A DNA stretch of 64,000 nucleotides from Xanthomonas albilineans (GTDB lineage Bacteria > Pseudomonadota > Gammaproteobacteria > Xanthomonadales > Xanthomonadaceae). The DNA lies in the NCBI RefSeq assembly GCF_002939705.1, contig NZ_MDCB01000004.1, positions 235,007 through 299,006 of the forward strand. The letters are read 5' to 3'. The notes below the pieces were generated by a model, which made no database searches, was not told the origin of the DNA, and saw only the letters and a program-made list of their open reading frames with translations. The first letter of the stretch is position 1. Each line of letters starts with the position of its first letter. The position numbers and the translations under genes are program-made. Below, one piece after another: positions 27,636 to 38,307 of this stretch.

Positions 27636-30600
27636 CTAGATCGCATCGTGATAGGCACTGAGGAAGGCGCGTAGCGAAGCCGGCTTGACCGGCTTGGTCA
27701 ACAGGCGATAACCACGTGCGCGCGCCTGCAGCTTCAGTTCGTCACGGCCATCGGCGGTAAGCAGCGCACCCGCCACTGGGCCCGACATCACCGCACGCAG
27801 GGCGTCCAGCGTATCCAGTCCATCGAGGCGATCATGGAGGTGGTAGTCGACCAGCATCACATGCGGCGCATGTGCGGCCTGCGCTAATGCAGCGTCCACC
27901 GTGTTGGCGCAGATCACCTCCACTTGCCAGCGACCCAGCAATGCACGCATGCCATCGAGGATCTCCTGGTCGTTGTCCACGCACAGCACGCGCAGCCCGG
28001 CCAATGAATCCACTGCGGCCACCACGCGATGCTGGCGCTGCTGCGGCGGCGGCGCCACACGCGGCACGGTGATGGAAAACATGCTGCCACTGCCGACATA
28101 ACTACGCACGTCCAGCTCGTGGTCCAGTAGACGCGAGATGCGCTGGCAAATCGACAGGCCCAGACCCAGACCCTGCTCGCCCCAATCGAACGGCTGCTGA
28201 TAGCGCTGGAATTCCTCGAAGATCTGCCGTAGATGGTGCTGTGGAATGCCAGGACCGGTGTCCCAAACCTGCAGCTCCAGCGCCGTGCCACGCCCGCGCA
28301 TGCCAAGAACGATGCGGCCCTGGCGGGTATAACGCAGTGCGTTGGCGAGGAAGTTCTGCAGCACGCGGCGCAGTAAACGGCGGTCGCTACGCACCCAGCG
28401 CGGCCGCGCATACACGCGCAAGCGCAGGCCACGGCTGGCAGCCACCGGGGCGTATTGCGCGGCCAATTCGCGCAACAACGCGCTGGCATCGACATCCTCG
28501 ATGGTCGGGCGCAAACCGCCGGCATCCAGCCGCGATACGTCGAGCAAACCATCCAGCAGTTCTTCGGCGGCGCGCAACGAGGCATCCACGCGCTCGGCCA
28601 GATGGCGTTGTTCCTCGCTCTGGTGAGCAGCATCGCGCAAAGCCGAGGCGAACAACCGCGCAGCGTTGAGCGGCTGCAACACGTCATGGCTGATCGCGGC
28701 CAGGAAGCGGGTTTTGGACTGCTGCGCCAATTCGGCTTCGCGCGAGCGCACAGCCACGCGCTGCTCCAAGGTTTCGTTGGCCTCCAGCAGAGCCTGCTCG
28801 GCGCGCTTGTAGTCGGTGATGTCGTTGTAAGTGGTGATGTAGCCACCACCTGGCAACGGCTGACCGCGCATCTCGATCACCGTGCCGTCGTGGTGGATGC
28901 GCTCGAACACGTGCTTAGTCCCGGCACGCATATGCGCGAGGCGACGACTGATCTGTTCCTCGACCTGGCCACCGACCAGTTGGCCGCGCTCGGCGTTGTA
29001 GCGGATCAGGTCGGCCACCGGACGGCCCACGTAGAGCATGCCGTCGGAATATCCGAACAGGTGTTGGTAGCGCCGATTCCACGCGACCAAGCGCATCGAC
29101 GGATCGACCACGCTGACCCCGGCGCTGATGTTCTCCAGCGTGGTGGACAGGATCTCGCGGTTGAAGCGCAGTTCCTGACCAGCCTGGTCGAGGACCGCCA
29201 CCACCTCGCCCAGATCCATACCCGAGCCGCGCAGCAGGCTGGTCAGCACCAGGCGCGCGGAGGCCGCGCCGATCGAAGCGGCAAGCAGACGTTCGGTAAA
29301 TTGCACCCAGGCACGGTCGGCCACTGCGTTGGGCTGCGGTTCGCACCCAAGCAGCTGCGCTTGTTCGGCGAAGGCGCGGCGTGCATGACGTTCGCCGACC
29401 ATACGCTCGGCCAGCGTCTGCAGATCGACCACATGCACCTGCCCAAGCCAGTCGTCGGCCACCGCCGGACGTTGCGCATACGGGTCCAGGAACGGTGCGG
29501 TGCGCAGTTGCTCGTCCAGACCCGGACGCCAGCGTGCCGACACCAGCATCAGCGTGCCGAGGTTGATCAGCAGCGACCAGAATGTGCCGTGTGCCAACGG
29601 ATCCCAGCCACGCAAACCAAACAGTTGCTGCGGCCGCAACCAAGCGATGCCGAACAGGCCATCATGCAGCCAGGCCGACCCCAGCCAGCCGGACTGGGTC
29701 AACGCCGGTAGCAGCAGGGTATAAAACCATGTAGCGAAACCCAACACCATGCCGGCCTCCACGCCCTTGCGGCTGGCCCCACGCCAGTACAGCCCGCCAA
29801 TCACCCCGGGCGCGAACTGCGCCACTGCGACAAACGCCATCAATCCATACGAAGCCAGGGTGCTGTCGTTGCGACTGGTGCGGTAGTAGCCGTAGGAGAT
29901 CAGCGCCAAAAGCAGGATCGCCATGCGGCGGATCCACAGCACCCGCGAGGCGACATCGGCGCCGACAGCCTGGTGCCCGCGACGACGCAGCAGGAGCGGC
30001 ATCACCAGATCGTTACTGATCATCGTCGCCATTGCGATGCTGGACACAATGACCATGCCGGTCGCGGCCGAGAACCCGCCCACATAGGCGGCCAGCGCCA
30101 GCGCGGTGCGGTTGTGGGCAAGCGGCAGCGCCAACACGATGCTGTCGTCAGCCACGTCACTACCACCGAACAGGGCCACGCCGGCCGCCGCGATCGGCAC
30201 CACCATCACCGAGATCAGCACGAGGTACAGGCCGAACAACCAGCGCGCCTTGCGAATGTCGCCGACATCGCTACATTCCAGCACCGCCACATGGAACTGA
30301 CGAGGCAGACACACCAATGCCAGGAAACTGAGCACGGTCTGCGAGATAAAGCCAACCGACGGCGTGTTCTGGAACAGCGTGCGCGCAGAATGCAACACTT
30401 GGCCAGCGTCGCGCGCGGACAACCACACGTAGGCGAATACGCCCACCGCCACGATCGCCAACAGCTTGACCATCGATTCCAGCGCGATCGCCAGCATCAT
30501 GCCGTGGCGATGTTCAGTGGCGTCCACCTGGCGCGTACCGAACAAGGTGGCGAACAGCGCCATCAGCAACGCCACGTATAGTTCCGGATCCTCATAAAAC

Positions 30601-31064
30601 GGCACGCCAGCGCTGGACTGACCGCTGAGTACCTGCAGACTCATCGCCACTGCCTTGTACTGCAGGGCCAGGTACGGCACCACCCCGACCAACGCGATCG
30701 CCGCCACCAGCGCGGCCAGACGCCGCGAGCGGCCGTAGCGCGAGGAGATGAAGTCGGCGATGGACACCGTATTCTGGCTACGCGCAATCAACGCCAACCG
30801 CTCGATGATGCGCCAACCGAACAGCAGCAGCAGCAGCGGCCCCAGATAGATCGGCAGATAGCCGATGCCGTGGCGCACCGCGCTGCCGACCGCGCCGTAG
30901 AACGTCCACGACGAGCAGTACACCGCCAGCGCCAAGCTGTACACCACCGGGCGTAGCCAGGGCCGTTTCGGGTACAGCGGTCGGCGGTCGCCCCACCACG
31001 CCACCGCGAACAGCAGCGCCGCGTAGCCCGCCGACACCAGCAACAGGATCCAACTCGAAACCAA
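27636..31064 (-). CDS. crbS: Hybrid sensor histidine kinase with sodium:solute symporter domain, CrbS/MxtR-like
   Basis: A 1142-residue protein. Residues 1-510 form an SSS-family transporter-like membrane domain of about 12 or 13 helices (YCSSWTFYGAVGSAVRHGIGYLP, QNTVSIADFISSRYGRS). A linker and a PAS domain follow (about 640-750, AGVSVVDPSMRLVAWNRRYQHL). Next come HisKA with phospho-acceptor H793 (AAISHDVLQPLNAARLFASAL), HATPase_c (NFLANALRYT, DTGPGI, GLGLGLSI) and a C-terminal receiver with D1073 (VMLVDYHL). This is the CrbS/MxtR architecture, which controls acetyl-CoA synthetase through the response regulator CrbR/ErdR. The transporter-like half may sense or carry acetate or a related solute. 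The likely partner is encoded at 18398-19063, behind acsA. The symbol rests on domain order and context. Confidence 0.9.
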   Translation of the reverse strand: MVSSWILLLVSAGYAALLFAVAWWGDRRPLYPKRPWLRPVVYSLALAVYCSSWTFYGAVGSAVRHGIGYLPIYLGPLLLLLFGWRIIERLALIARSQNTVSIADFISSRYGRSRRLAALVAAIALVGVVPYLALQYKAVAMSLQVLSGQSSAGVPFYEDPELYVALLMALFATLFGTRQVDATEHRHGMMLAIALESMVKLLAIVAVGVFAYVWLSARDAGQVLHSARTLFQNTPSVGFISQTVLSFLALVCLPRQFHVAVLECSDVGDIRKARWLFGLYLVLISVMVVPIAAAGVALFGGSDVADDSIVLALPLAHNRTALALAAYVGGFSAATGMVIVSSIAMATMISNDLVMPLLLRRRGHQAVGADVASRVLWIRRMAILLLALISYGYYRTSRNDSTLASYGLMAFVAVAQFAPGVIGGLYWRGASRKGVEAGMVLGFATWFYTLLLPALTQSGWLGSAWLHDGLFGIAWLRPQQLFGLRGWDPLAHGTFWSLLINLGTLMLVSARWRPGLDEQLRTAPFLDPYAQRPAVADDWLGQVHVVDLQTLAERMVGERHARRAFAEQAQLLGCEPQPNAVADRAWVQFTERLLAASIGAASARLVLTSLLRGSGMDLGEVVAVLDQAGQELRFNREILSTTLENISAGVSVVDPSMRLVAWNRRYQHLFGYSDGMLYVGRPVADLIRYNAERGQLVGGQVEEQISRRLAHMRAGTKHVFERIHHDGTVIEMRGQPLPGGGYITTYNDITDYKRAEQALLEANETLEQRVAVRSREAELAQQSKTRFLAAISHDVLQPLNAARLFASALRDAAHQSEEQRHLAERVDASLRAAEELLDGLLDVSRLDAGGLRPTIEDVDASALLRELAAQYAPVAASRGLRLRVYARPRWVRSDRRLLRRVLQNFLANALRYTRQGRIVLGMRGRGTALELQVWDTGPGIPQHHLRQIFEEFQRYQQPFDWGEQGLGLGLSICQRISRLLDHELDVRSYVGSGSMFSITVPRVAPPPQQRQHRVVAAVDSLAGLRVLCVDNDQEILDGMRALLGRWQVEVICANTVDAALAQAAHAPHVMLVDYHLHDRLDGLDTLDALRAVMSGPVAGALLTADGRDELKLQARARGYRLLTKPVKPASLRAFLSAYHDAI

Positions 31065-31280
31065 AGGCGAGTCCCCGCGACGATGCGCGCAGTCTAGCCG
31101 CTATCGCTCGACCCGCGCACGGTCGGCACGGATGCGATGGCACTGGCGCCACGCCTCTACTCCCACGCAAGCGGGTCTCGGAGCGCCGCTGCTACGGAGC
31201 CCGAGCGGACACCGTAGCAGCGGCACAACCACGGCTCGGGCTAAGATGCGGGCGGTGAACGTCTACTCCCGCCACCGCTG

Positions 31281-33704
31281 ATGTCCTGCCCACCGACCGA
31301 ATCGCGGACCACGCATCTGCAGCAGCAAACACTGCGCCTGCAAACGCAGTTGCAGCAGCTGCAAGCGCGTCAGGCGCAGGCCGACGCGCAAGTACAGGCG
31401 CAGTTGCCGGCGGTGGAATTGGCGGTCGCGACGATTCAGCGGCATTTCGCCACACATGCCGCGCGCGCCAGGACTGCGGCAATGCAGCGCGCACGCCGAC
31501 GTGCCTGGGGTCCGGCGCTGCTGCTGCGTCCGTTTCTGCCGGATATCCGCTGGCGCCTGGCCCTGCTCGGCGTGCTGCTGCTGATACTGCCGTGGATGAG
31601 CGCACGATGGTTCGGCGCGAACCAGGCTGCTCTGGAAGGATGGCGCCAGCTCGGCGCGCACGGCCACATCCTGCCACTGCTGGAATGCGCGCTGCCTTCG
31701 TTGCTGCTGTACGCCGTGTTGGTGGTGGGTGGCGCGCAACTGCTGGCCTGGCACCACAGCTACGACGAACGCCTGCTGCTGCGGCGATTCGCACGCATGC
31801 CGCTGGCGCTGGCGCAGGTCGGCGACGTGGCGCAGCGCACGCCAACCGCGGCTTACCCGGTGACCCGCGCACCATGGCCGCAATCCAACCTATACGGCCA
31901 CTGGCAGATCCCCGCCACGCACGGCGACGTGTCCGGCGCACGCCTGCTGGCCTTGCACGACGCCGCGATGGAACCGCGCCTGCATGCGCTGATCGTGCTG
32001 CCCGACGCCACCCATGCCGCCGCGCTGATTGCCTTCGACGCCGACCTGCAAGCCACTGCATCGGCCTCCCTGCACGCCATGGCCGTGGCCTTGGCGACCG
32101 ACGCGGCGGCCGAGGCCGCGCCGATCGGCGCACTGCATGCATGCGTGCAAGCATGGGACGCGGCACGCAGCCAGCAGCGCGCCGTGCAACAACGCCTACA
32201 GAGCATGGACGCGGTGCAGCGCCACTGGACCGACGTCGCGCTGCCCGATGCCTGTCTGGACGAGATCCTGAAACTGGTCGATCTGTTCGTCTCCGGTCGT
32301 GCTCCCGCGCCGAAGGGCATCCTGCTGCACGGGCCGCCGGGCACCGGCAAGACCCTGATCGCACGCAAGCTGGCGCAGCATGCCGGCTGCCATGTCGAAG
32401 CACTGGGCGTGGCCGATCTGAAAGCCGCGCATGTCGGCAATACCGGACCCAAGGTGCAGGCGATCTGGCAGCGCTGCCGCGACAACGCGCCAGCGATCCT
32501 GTTTATCGACGAATGCGAGAGCGTGTTCGCGCGACGTGGCGGTGCCGACAGCGACAGTTTCGGCGCCGAACTGGTGCAGACCTTCCTCGCCGAATGGGAT
32601 GGCTTCCACTCCGCGCCTGGACAGGTGCTGGTGATCGGCGCCAGCAACCGCCCGGCGCTGCTCGACGAGGCAGTGATGTCGCGCTTCACCGCCAGCATCG
32701 CCATTGGCCTGCCCGACGCGGCGGCGCGCACGCGCATTCTCGGTCACGAACTGCAACGCGCCGGCTTTGCGCTGACCTTGGATCCGCACGTCATCGCCGA
32801 CAGCACCGGCTTGTCCGGCCGTGATCTACATACCCTGGTCGCGCGGGTGGCGGCCGAATGCGTGGATGGCGCATTGGACAACGCGATGCTGCTGACCCAG
32901 CTGCGGGCGCTGCGCGGCAAGGGTTCCACCCAGGTCGCGGCACTGGACTGGGACGATATCGTGCTGCCACCGGCCGCGCTTGAGGAGTTCGTTGCCCTGG
33001 GCAAGGAACTGCGTAACGCCGAGCAGCTCGCCGCACTGGGCGTGCCCGTGCCGCGCGGGATTCTGATGTCCGGCCCGCCGGGGACCGGCAAGACACAGGT
33101 CGCGCGAATCCTCGCCAACCAATCGGGCCTGGCCTTCATCGCCCTGACCAGCGCCGACCTCAAGGCCGGCTACCTGGGCCAGTCCGGCCAGCGCGTGCAG
33201 GCGGCATTCGCGCGGGCGCGGGCGCAAGCACCGTGCATCGTCTTCATCGACGAACTCGACATCCTCGCCCCCGCGCGTGGCGCCGAGAGCGACGATGCGC
33301 TGACCCGCGAGATCGTCGGCCAGTTGCTACAGGAATTGGACGGCGTCGCCAGTCACACCGGGGAAGTGTTTCTACTGGCCGCGAGCAACCATGCCGATGC
33401 GATCGATCCGGCGCTGCTGTCGCGCCTGGACCGGCACATCCCCATCGCGCTGCCCGACCGCGCCGCGCGCACCGCCATCGTCGGGCGCCTGTTGCGCGGC
33501 AAGCCGCTCGCGTTCGATGCGGACGCGGCGGCGGCCTGGGTCGCCGAGCGCAGCAAGGGCCATTCCGGCCGCGACCTGCACACCTGGATCAGCCGCGCGA
33601 TGCGCTGCGCCGCGCGCCGCGCGCTACAGGAAAGCGACGATGCCGCCAGCACCCGGCTGCAATGGGACGACCTGGTCGCGACCGCCAACACCGCGCCGAT
33701 GTAA
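31281..33704 (+). CDS. Membrane-anchored tandem AAA+ ATPase
   Basis: An 807-residue protein I cannot assign to a named family. Residues 10-70 form a Gln/Leu-rich coiled coil, two membrane helices follow (about 91-111 and 129-156), then a domain of unknown type to about 320. Two CDC48-like AAA modules come next. Module 1 has Walker A GPPGTGKT (351-358) and Walker B ILFIDECES. Module 2 has GILMSGPPGTGKTQVA near residue 593, IVFIDELDIL, and sensor/arginine-finger regions LLAASNHADAIDPALLSRLDRH. Both modules look catalytically competent. The architecture suggests a membrane-tethered unfoldase or remodelling machine with its AAA ring in the cytoplasm. It is divergent from crbS and convergent with the GH94 gene, so context gives no substrate. 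Confidence 0.85.
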   Translation: MSCPPTESRTTHLQQQTLRLQTQLQQLQARQAQADAQVQAQLPAVELAVATIQRHFATHAARARTAAMQRARRRAWGPALLLRPFLPDIRWRLALLGVLLLILPWMSARWFGANQAALEGWRQLGAHGHILPLLECALPSLLLYAVLVVGGAQLLAWHHSYDERLLLRRFARMPLALAQVGDVAQRTPTAAYPVTRAPWPQSNLYGHWQIPATHGDVSGARLLALHDAAMEPRLHALIVLPDATHAAALIAFDADLQATASASLHAMAVALATDAAAEAAPIGALHACVQAWDAARSQQRAVQQRLQSMDAVQRHWTDVALPDACLDEILKLVDLFVSGRAPAPKGILLHGPPGTGKTLIARKLAQHAGCHVEALGVADLKAAHVGNTGPKVQAIWQRCRDNAPAILFIDECESVFARRGGADSDSFGAELVQTFLAEWDGFHSAPGQVLVIGASNRPALLDEAVMSRFTASIAIGLPDAAARTRILGHELQRAGFALTLDPHVIADSTGLSGRDLHTLVARVAAECVDGALDNAMLLTQLRALRGKGSTQVAALDWDDIVLPPAALEEFVALGKELRNAEQLAALGVPVPRGILMSGPPGTGKTQVARILANQSGLAFIALTSADLKAGYLGQSGQRVQAAFARARAQAPCIVFIDELDILAPARGAESDDALTREIVGQLLQELDGVASHTGEVFLLAASNHADAIDPALLSRLDRHIPIALPDRAARTAIVGRLLRGKPLAFDADAAAAWVAERSKGHSGRDLHTWISRAMRCAARRALQESDDAASTRLQWDDLVATANTAPM

Positions 33705-33751
33705 GCCGCATAGCGTTCCGGTCCCGCGCGATCGTTCTCTCTCGCACGAGC

Positions 33752-36151
33752 TCACCCAGGCGGCAAACGCACCTCGACCACATAGTGGCGGCCAGCCTCG
33801 ATCTCGACGATCCGTGGTTCTTCCAACAGCCGTCCATCCACGCGCACCTGCGGCGCGAGGCAGTCTGCGGCGCGCTGCATCCGCACCGCGAACAGCGCAC
33901 CGCGAAACCGCCGCTGCACCTGCGCCTGCGGCCAATGCGACGGTAACTGCGGACGCACGCACAGCGCATCGCCGTCGCCCTTCAGCCCGAACAAGCCTTC
34001 GATCAGACAGCGGTACAACCATGCCGCCGTGCCGGTGTTGAACAGTTGACTGGAGCGGCCGGCGGTGCGCGGCAAGGAGCGCCAGGCGCCGCGATAGTAG
34101 TTGGGGACGAACACCGGCAGTTGCCCGCGCTGCAGATAATCGGCCAGCTCCGGGCCTGGAATCATCGCGCGCAGCACGCGCCAGGCACGGTCGGCGTCGC
34201 CGATCGCATACAACGCGTGCAAGTAGAACGCGGCGGCATGGTTGTAGACCGCGCCGTTCTCGGCCGAGCCAGGATACTTCTGGGTCAGCCGGCCCACGTC
34301 CTCGCGCATCGCCTTATAGGGCGGGTCCAGCATGACCGGCCCATAGGGCGTGTCCAACTGCGCGTCGATCGCCTGCAACAGGCGTTGGCGCTGTGCCGCA
34401 TCGGCGGTGCCGGCGAGCAGCGCCCAGCTCTGCGGATTGAGATAGATGCGGCCTTCTTGGTCGTCCTTGATGCCGAAGCGCACGCCATCGTCGGTGATGC
34501 CGCGCGCATACCAGTCGCCATCCCACAGCTCACGGTTCACCGCGACATTGAGCTCGGCCGCACCCGCGCGCCACTGCGCCGCCGACACGGTGCGGCCATG
34601 TTGCGCGCAGATCCGCGCCCACAGTTGCAACGCATGCGCGGTGGCCACCGACAACCAGCCGGACACGCCACGGCCACGATAGCCCACCATGTTCATCGGA
34701 TCGCACCAGTCGCCCTGCGCGATGTAGCTCAGACCGCGCGCATCGCGCGCGCCGAGCAGCCAGCGCATCGCCGCGTCGACCCGCTCGGCGACGCTGAGGC
34801 TGACACCATCGGCCGTGGTCACGTCCGCGTGCAGCAGTGCGCTATCGCCGGTCTCGTCCAGATAGGCCGACAGGAACACCGGCAACCACACGCAGTGGTC
34901 GGTATGCGGCACCTGATTGATGTACTTCAGTTCCGCGCCCTCGACCAGCAGGATGCCATCCGGCATCGCCCCGCTGCTTTCCTGCTGCGACAACGCATGC
35001 AGCAGCGCGGCGCGTGCCGTGTGCGGGCGCAGATAGCTCATGCCCATGTGGTCTTGCAGATAGTTGCGGGTCTGCGGGTCGGTGCTCAGACGGTTGACGT
35101 CGCCGTGATAGAACACTTGTCGCGGCAGCCAGTGGTTGGTCAGGTTGTCCAAGTGCGGATCGGGCGTGGCGATGTGCAGACAGCCAACCGCCTCGGCCAG
35201 ATAGGCGCGGTAATCCGCCGCCGCCGTGGCGAACCCCTGCGCCGACAGGTAGCGCGCGCGCAAGTCGGCGATCTCCGCCGCGTCCGTGGCCGGGCCGAAT
35301 AGAAAGCGCAGCGTCTGCGCCTGCTGCGGCACCAAGCGCATGCGGTACTGCAAGGCCGCGGTCGGCAATTCGTAGTGTGCCTCGCTGCCGCCCAGACGCG
35401 GCTGCATCACCGCACTCGGCGCATGCAGGCCACCTTCGCCCTCGAACGCCGACTGCCGCGCCTCCCAGGCATCCGGCGTCTGCTCGTGCAGTAAAAAAGT
35501 GCAGTCCTTGAAATCGCGATGGCGGAAATAATCCTCCACTTTTTGATAACCGGTGACGCTGCGACAAACGATGCCGCCCAGATCGGCGCGGTATTCGCCG
35601 CTCTGGTACATCCACGACATGTAACCGACCGGAAAGTACGCATACAGCGCGAGCCGGCGCGCACGCCCATCCAGATTGCGCACCTGGCACTGCCACAGCT
35701 CCACTGGATCGTCCACCGGCAACTGCAGGCGCAGCTCCACCTCGATGTCGGCATGACGCACGCACCAGACCACATCGGCTTGACCAGCCGAGAAACAGAA
35801 CGCCTGCGGCATCGCCCTGACCGGCTCGTAGGGCACCGAATACAGCGCGCCACTGTCCTCGTCCTTGAGGTAGAAGAAGCGTCCGGGATGGTGCGCGTAG
35901 TACGGCTGCTCCGGCTGCATGAAGGTCTTCGCCTCCAGGATCGGCGCATGCGCGTACTTGGTCGGCTCCGGCTGCATGAACTGCGCGGTGGCGTAACCGC
36001 GACAGGTCACATGGATCATCATCCGTCGGTTCCACAGGAAGCCGCCGGCGTTGGGTAGCGCCGTCGGGCTGTACAGCGCATAGCGCTCGCCGTCGGCGCT
36101 GGGTGCGAGCAGCGACGTCGTGTCTTGCCGCGGATCGTGCGCGATGTTCAT
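33752..36151 (-). CDS. GH94 phosphorylase, probable cellobionic acid phosphorylase
   Basis: A 799-residue GH94 protein: an N-terminal beta-sandwich (to about residue 320) with [22 protein letters not shown], then an (alpha/alpha)6 barrel. The catalytic acid lies in [12 protein letters not shown] (residues 479-490), the GH94 counterpart of the GDWND motif of cellobiose phosphorylase. [18 protein letters not shown] helps form the phosphate/substrate site. No membrane segments and no cyclic glucan synthase domains are present, so it is an intracellular phosphorylase. A GH94 protein of X. campestris has been characterised as cellobionic acid phosphorylase, giving alpha-glucose-1-phosphate and gluconate. 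The overlap (4 bp) with a sugar symporter gene and the adjacent gluconokinase support that specificity here. Cellobiose itself is the main alternative. Confidence 0.88.
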   Translation of the reverse strand: MNIAHDPRQDTTSLLAPSADGERYALYSPTALPNAGGFLWNRRMMIHVTCRGYATAQFMQPEPTKYAHAPILEAKTFMQPEQPYYAHHPGRFFYLKDEDSGALYSVPYEPVRAMPQAFCFSAGQADVVWCVRHADIEVELRLQLPVDDPVELWQCQVRNLDGRARRLALYAYFPVGYMSWMYQSGEYRADLGGIVCRSVTGYQKVEDYFRHRDFKDCTFLLHEQTPDAWEARQSAFEGEGGLHAPSAVMQPRLGGSEAHYELPTAALQYRMRLVPQQAQTLRFLFGPATDAAEIADLRARYLSAQGFATAAADYRAYLAEAVGCLHIATPDPHLDNLTNHWLPRQVFYHGDVNRLSTDPQTRNYLQDHMGMSYLRPHTARAALLHALSQQESSGAMPDGILLVEGAELKYINQVPHTDHCVWLPVFLSAYLDETGDSALLHADVTTADGVSLSVAERVDAAMRWLLGARDARGLSYIAQGDWCDPMNMVGYRGRGVSGWLSVATAHALQLWARICAQHGRTVSAAQWRAGAAELNVAVNRELWDGDWYARGITDDGVRFGIKDDQEGRIYLNPQSWALLAGTADAAQRQRLLQAIDAQLDTPYGPVMLDPPYKAMREDVGRLTQKYPGSAENGAVYNHAAAFYLHALYAIGDADRAWRVLRAMIPGPELADYLQRGQLPVFVPNYYRGAWRSLPRTAGRSSQLFNTGTAAWLYRCLIEGLFGLKGDGDALCVRPQLPSHWPQAQVQRRFRGALFAVRMQRAADCLAPQVRVDGRLLEEPRIVEIEAGRHYVVEVRLPPG

Positions 36152-37527
36152 CGGTCAACCTCCCCCGCCGCACGCTTGCGCGCGGCCAAATCGTCTTGGA
36201 TGCGGCGTAGCGCGGCATCGTCCAGCGGATAGAAGCGCATCGTCCACGCCGCCAGCAACGCGATCGCGCCAGGAATCACCGTCAACAACAACGCGATGCC
36301 CCGTTGCGAGGCATCGCTCTGCACCTGATTGGCGACATAGCCCATCGCCGCCAGCATCCAGGCGATGCAGGCCGAGGCCAGCGCAGCGCCAAGCTTTTGC
36401 GAGAACGTCGCCGCCGAGAACGTCATCGCGGTGGCGCGACGCCCGGTCTTCCACTCGGTGTAGTCGGCGCTATCGGCATACATGGAGAACGCCAGCGGCG
36501 ATTTCGGCCCCAACGCCAGGCCCACCAACAGATTGATCGCGAACAGCACCCAGATCGCCTTGCGCGGGACGAAGAACATCGCACAACTGAGCACGCCGGC
36601 GCTGGTCATCAACCAAATCATCAAGCGCCGCTTCTCGCACCAGCGGGTCAACAGCGGCGTGGCGGCCGCACCCAGCGCCAACGCCACCGAATAGCCGCCG
36701 AGGAACCAACCGGCCAGATCCGGACGGCCAACGTAATATTTGAGGTAGTACACACCGGCACCGCCGCGCATGACGATGGTGACCATGATGATCAATGCCA
36801 ACGCGAACAACACCCGCCACGGCCGATTGCGCAGCAGATCGGCGATATCCTGCAACACTGGCGCGCGCGACTGCGACAACGGCTGCAATCGTTCGCGCGT
36901 GCTCGCGAACACGATCGCGAACGACGCCGCGGCCACCGCGCCGTACAGCAGCATGGTGCATTGCCAGCCCCGCGCGTCGTCGCCGTTGCCGAACCAGCGC
37001 ACCAGATCCAGCGTGGCATAGTTGACCAGGCAGGTGCCGACGAACGCGGCGATGAAGCGGACGCTGATGAGCGTAGTGCGTTGCTGACTGTCGGCGGTCA
37101 TCACGCCCGACAGCGCCGAGTACGGAATGCTAAGCACGGTGTACATCAGCATCATCAGCCCGAAGGTGACATAGGCCCAGAGCAGGCGACCGCCCGTGTC
37201 CAACTCCGGCGTGGTATAGGCCAGCACCGCACTGCCCGCCATTGGCAACGCCGCGAACAGCAAATAGGGTCGGAACTTACCCCAGCGCGTGCGGGTACGG
37301 TCGGCGATCGCGCCCATCAACGGATCGCACACCGCATCCACCAGCTTGGTCACCAACAGCATCGTGCCCACCGCGGCCGCCGGCAGGCCCATGGTATCGG
37401 TGTAGAAGATCAGCAGGAATGCGGAAATATTGGCCCAGTAAAGGTTGAACCCCATGTCGCCGATGCCGTAGCCGAGTGTCTCGGACCAGCGCAGCGGCGC
37501 GTCGGTGCGTTGCGATGAGAGGGACAT
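36148..37527 (-). CDS. GPH-family glycoside/cation symporter (MFS)
   Basis: A 459-residue transporter with 12 predicted helices and the GPH (glycoside-pentoside-hexuronide) motifs [48 protein letters not shown] and [18 protein letters not shown]. It is an inner-membrane sugar/cation symporter related to melibiose and glucuronide carriers. The ATG at 37527, with AGGA 6 bases upstream, is chosen over the ATG at 37551. It overlaps the GH94 start by 4 bp (ATGA), so import and phosphorolysis are co-expressed. Cellobionate import is inferred from the neighbours. Confidence 0.9.
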   Translation of the reverse strand: MSLSSQRTDAPLRWSETLGYGIGDMGFNLYWANISAFLLIFYTDTMGLPAAAVGTMLLVTKLVDAVCDPLMGAIADRTRTRWGKFRPYLLFAALPMAGSAVLAYTTPELDTGGRLLWAYVTFGLMMLMYTVLSIPYSALSGVMTADSQQRTTLISVRFIAAFVGTCLVNYATLDLVRWFGNGDDARGWQCTMLLYGAVAAASFAIVFASTRERLQPLSQSRAPVLQDIADLLRNRPWRVLFALALIIMVTIVMRGGAGVYYLKYYVGRPDLAGWFLGGYSVALALGAAATPLLTRWCEKRRLMIWLMTSAGVLSCAMFFVPRKAIWVLFAINLLVGLALGPKSPLAFSMYADSADYTEWKTGRRATAMTFSAATFSQKLGAALASACIAWMLAAMGYVANQVQSDASQRGIALLLTVIPGAIALLAAWTMRFYPLDDAALRRIQDDLAARKRAAGEVDR

Positions 37528-37678
37528 CGGCGATCCTGGATTGACGAACATGCGATGATTCGATGAAACGACGCTGCAGTTTCCAGCATGCGCGATGGCG
37601 TGCCGACGCTACACCAGCTTACGCACCCCGCCAGCGCATGCGGCATAGCAAAGACATCGCCAGGTATAACGACACGTG

Positions 37679-38221
37679 ATGGACCCGACACCGCCTCCAC
37701 GACCACCTGCTGCCGCCCTCATCGTGATGGGCGTGGCGGGCAGCGGCAAGACCAGCGTCGCGCAGGCACTGGCCGCGCACTATCAGATGACGTTCCTGGA
37801 CGCTGACGACGTGCATAGCGCCGAAGCCAAGGCGCAGATGGCCCGTGGCATTCCGCTCAGCGACGCGCAGCGTGCGCCCTGGGTCGCGGCGCTGGCGACG
37901 CGACTGCGCCAGTCCCACGCTGTCGGCGACGGCATCGTGTTGGCTTTCTCCGGCTTGCGCCGCGCGCACCGTCAACAGCTACGCGACAGCGGAGTTCCGA
38001 TGCGCTTCGTGTTTCTGCACGCGGCCATGAACGTGATCGCCGCGCGTCTGGCCGCACGCAGCGGCCACTTCATGCCGCCGACGCTGTTGCAAAGCCAGAT
38101 CGACGCACTGGAATCCCCCGTTGACGAGGCGGACGTGATCGCGGTGAATGTGGATGCGCCATTTGTCAACGTGGTGGATGAGGTCATCGCACGACTGGAT
38201 TCAACGGGCGTCATCGGCTAG
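37679..38221 (+). CDS. gntK: Gluconokinase
   Basis: A 180-residue P-loop kinase of the GntK family: Walker A VMGVAGSGKTSVAQALA near residue 17, FLDADDVHSAEAKAQMARGIPLSD (substrate binding) and SGHFMPPTLLQSQIDALESP. It phosphorylates D-gluconate to 6-phosphogluconate. The tracked frame starts at GTG 37676, but ATG at 37679 directly follows and is preferred. It is divergent from the GH94-symporter pair, matching gluconate release by cellobionate phosphorolysis. Its last 11 codons and stop lie inside the left copy of a 92-bp repeat whose second copy bounds the far end of the lanthipeptide island, so the gene end was the site of an insertion event but the coding sequence is intact. Confidence 0.93.
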   Translation: MDPTPPPRPPAAALIVMGVAGSGKTSVAQALAAHYQMTFLDADDVHSAEAKAQMARGIPLSDAQRAPWVAALATRLRQSHAVGDGIVLAFSGLRRAHRQQLRDSGVPMRFVFLHAAMNVIAARLAARSGHFMPPTLLQSQIDALESPVDEADVIAVNVDAPFVNVVDEVIARLDSTGVIG

Positions 38222-38278
38222 CCGACATCCCGCATCCGGAGTCGCGGCCCGATGTGAAGATGCTGGTCTGACGGCGAA
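38187..38278 (+). repeat. Left copy of 92-bp direct repeat bounding the island
   Basis: Starts in the gntK tail (TCGCACGACTGGATTCAACG...) and ends ...GGTCTGACGGCGAA. It aligns without gaps to 46751-46842 with 5 mismatches in 92. Position and orientation (direct) fit a duplicated attachment or insertion site. Confidence 0.88.
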
Positions 38279-38307
38279 CAATGGGGTCATAGCAGACCCG
38301 TAGTAAA

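Noticed and set aside
28455..29711. 418-codon plus-strand frame opposite the hybrid sensor kinase
   Set aside because: Antisense shadow; the minus strand has ordered PAS, HisKA, HATPase and REC motifs.
38187..38278. The repeat as tRNA-gene attachment site
   Set aside because: The sequence is the gntK tail plus downstream DNA and does not fold or read like a tRNA 3' end; no integrase gene is present.
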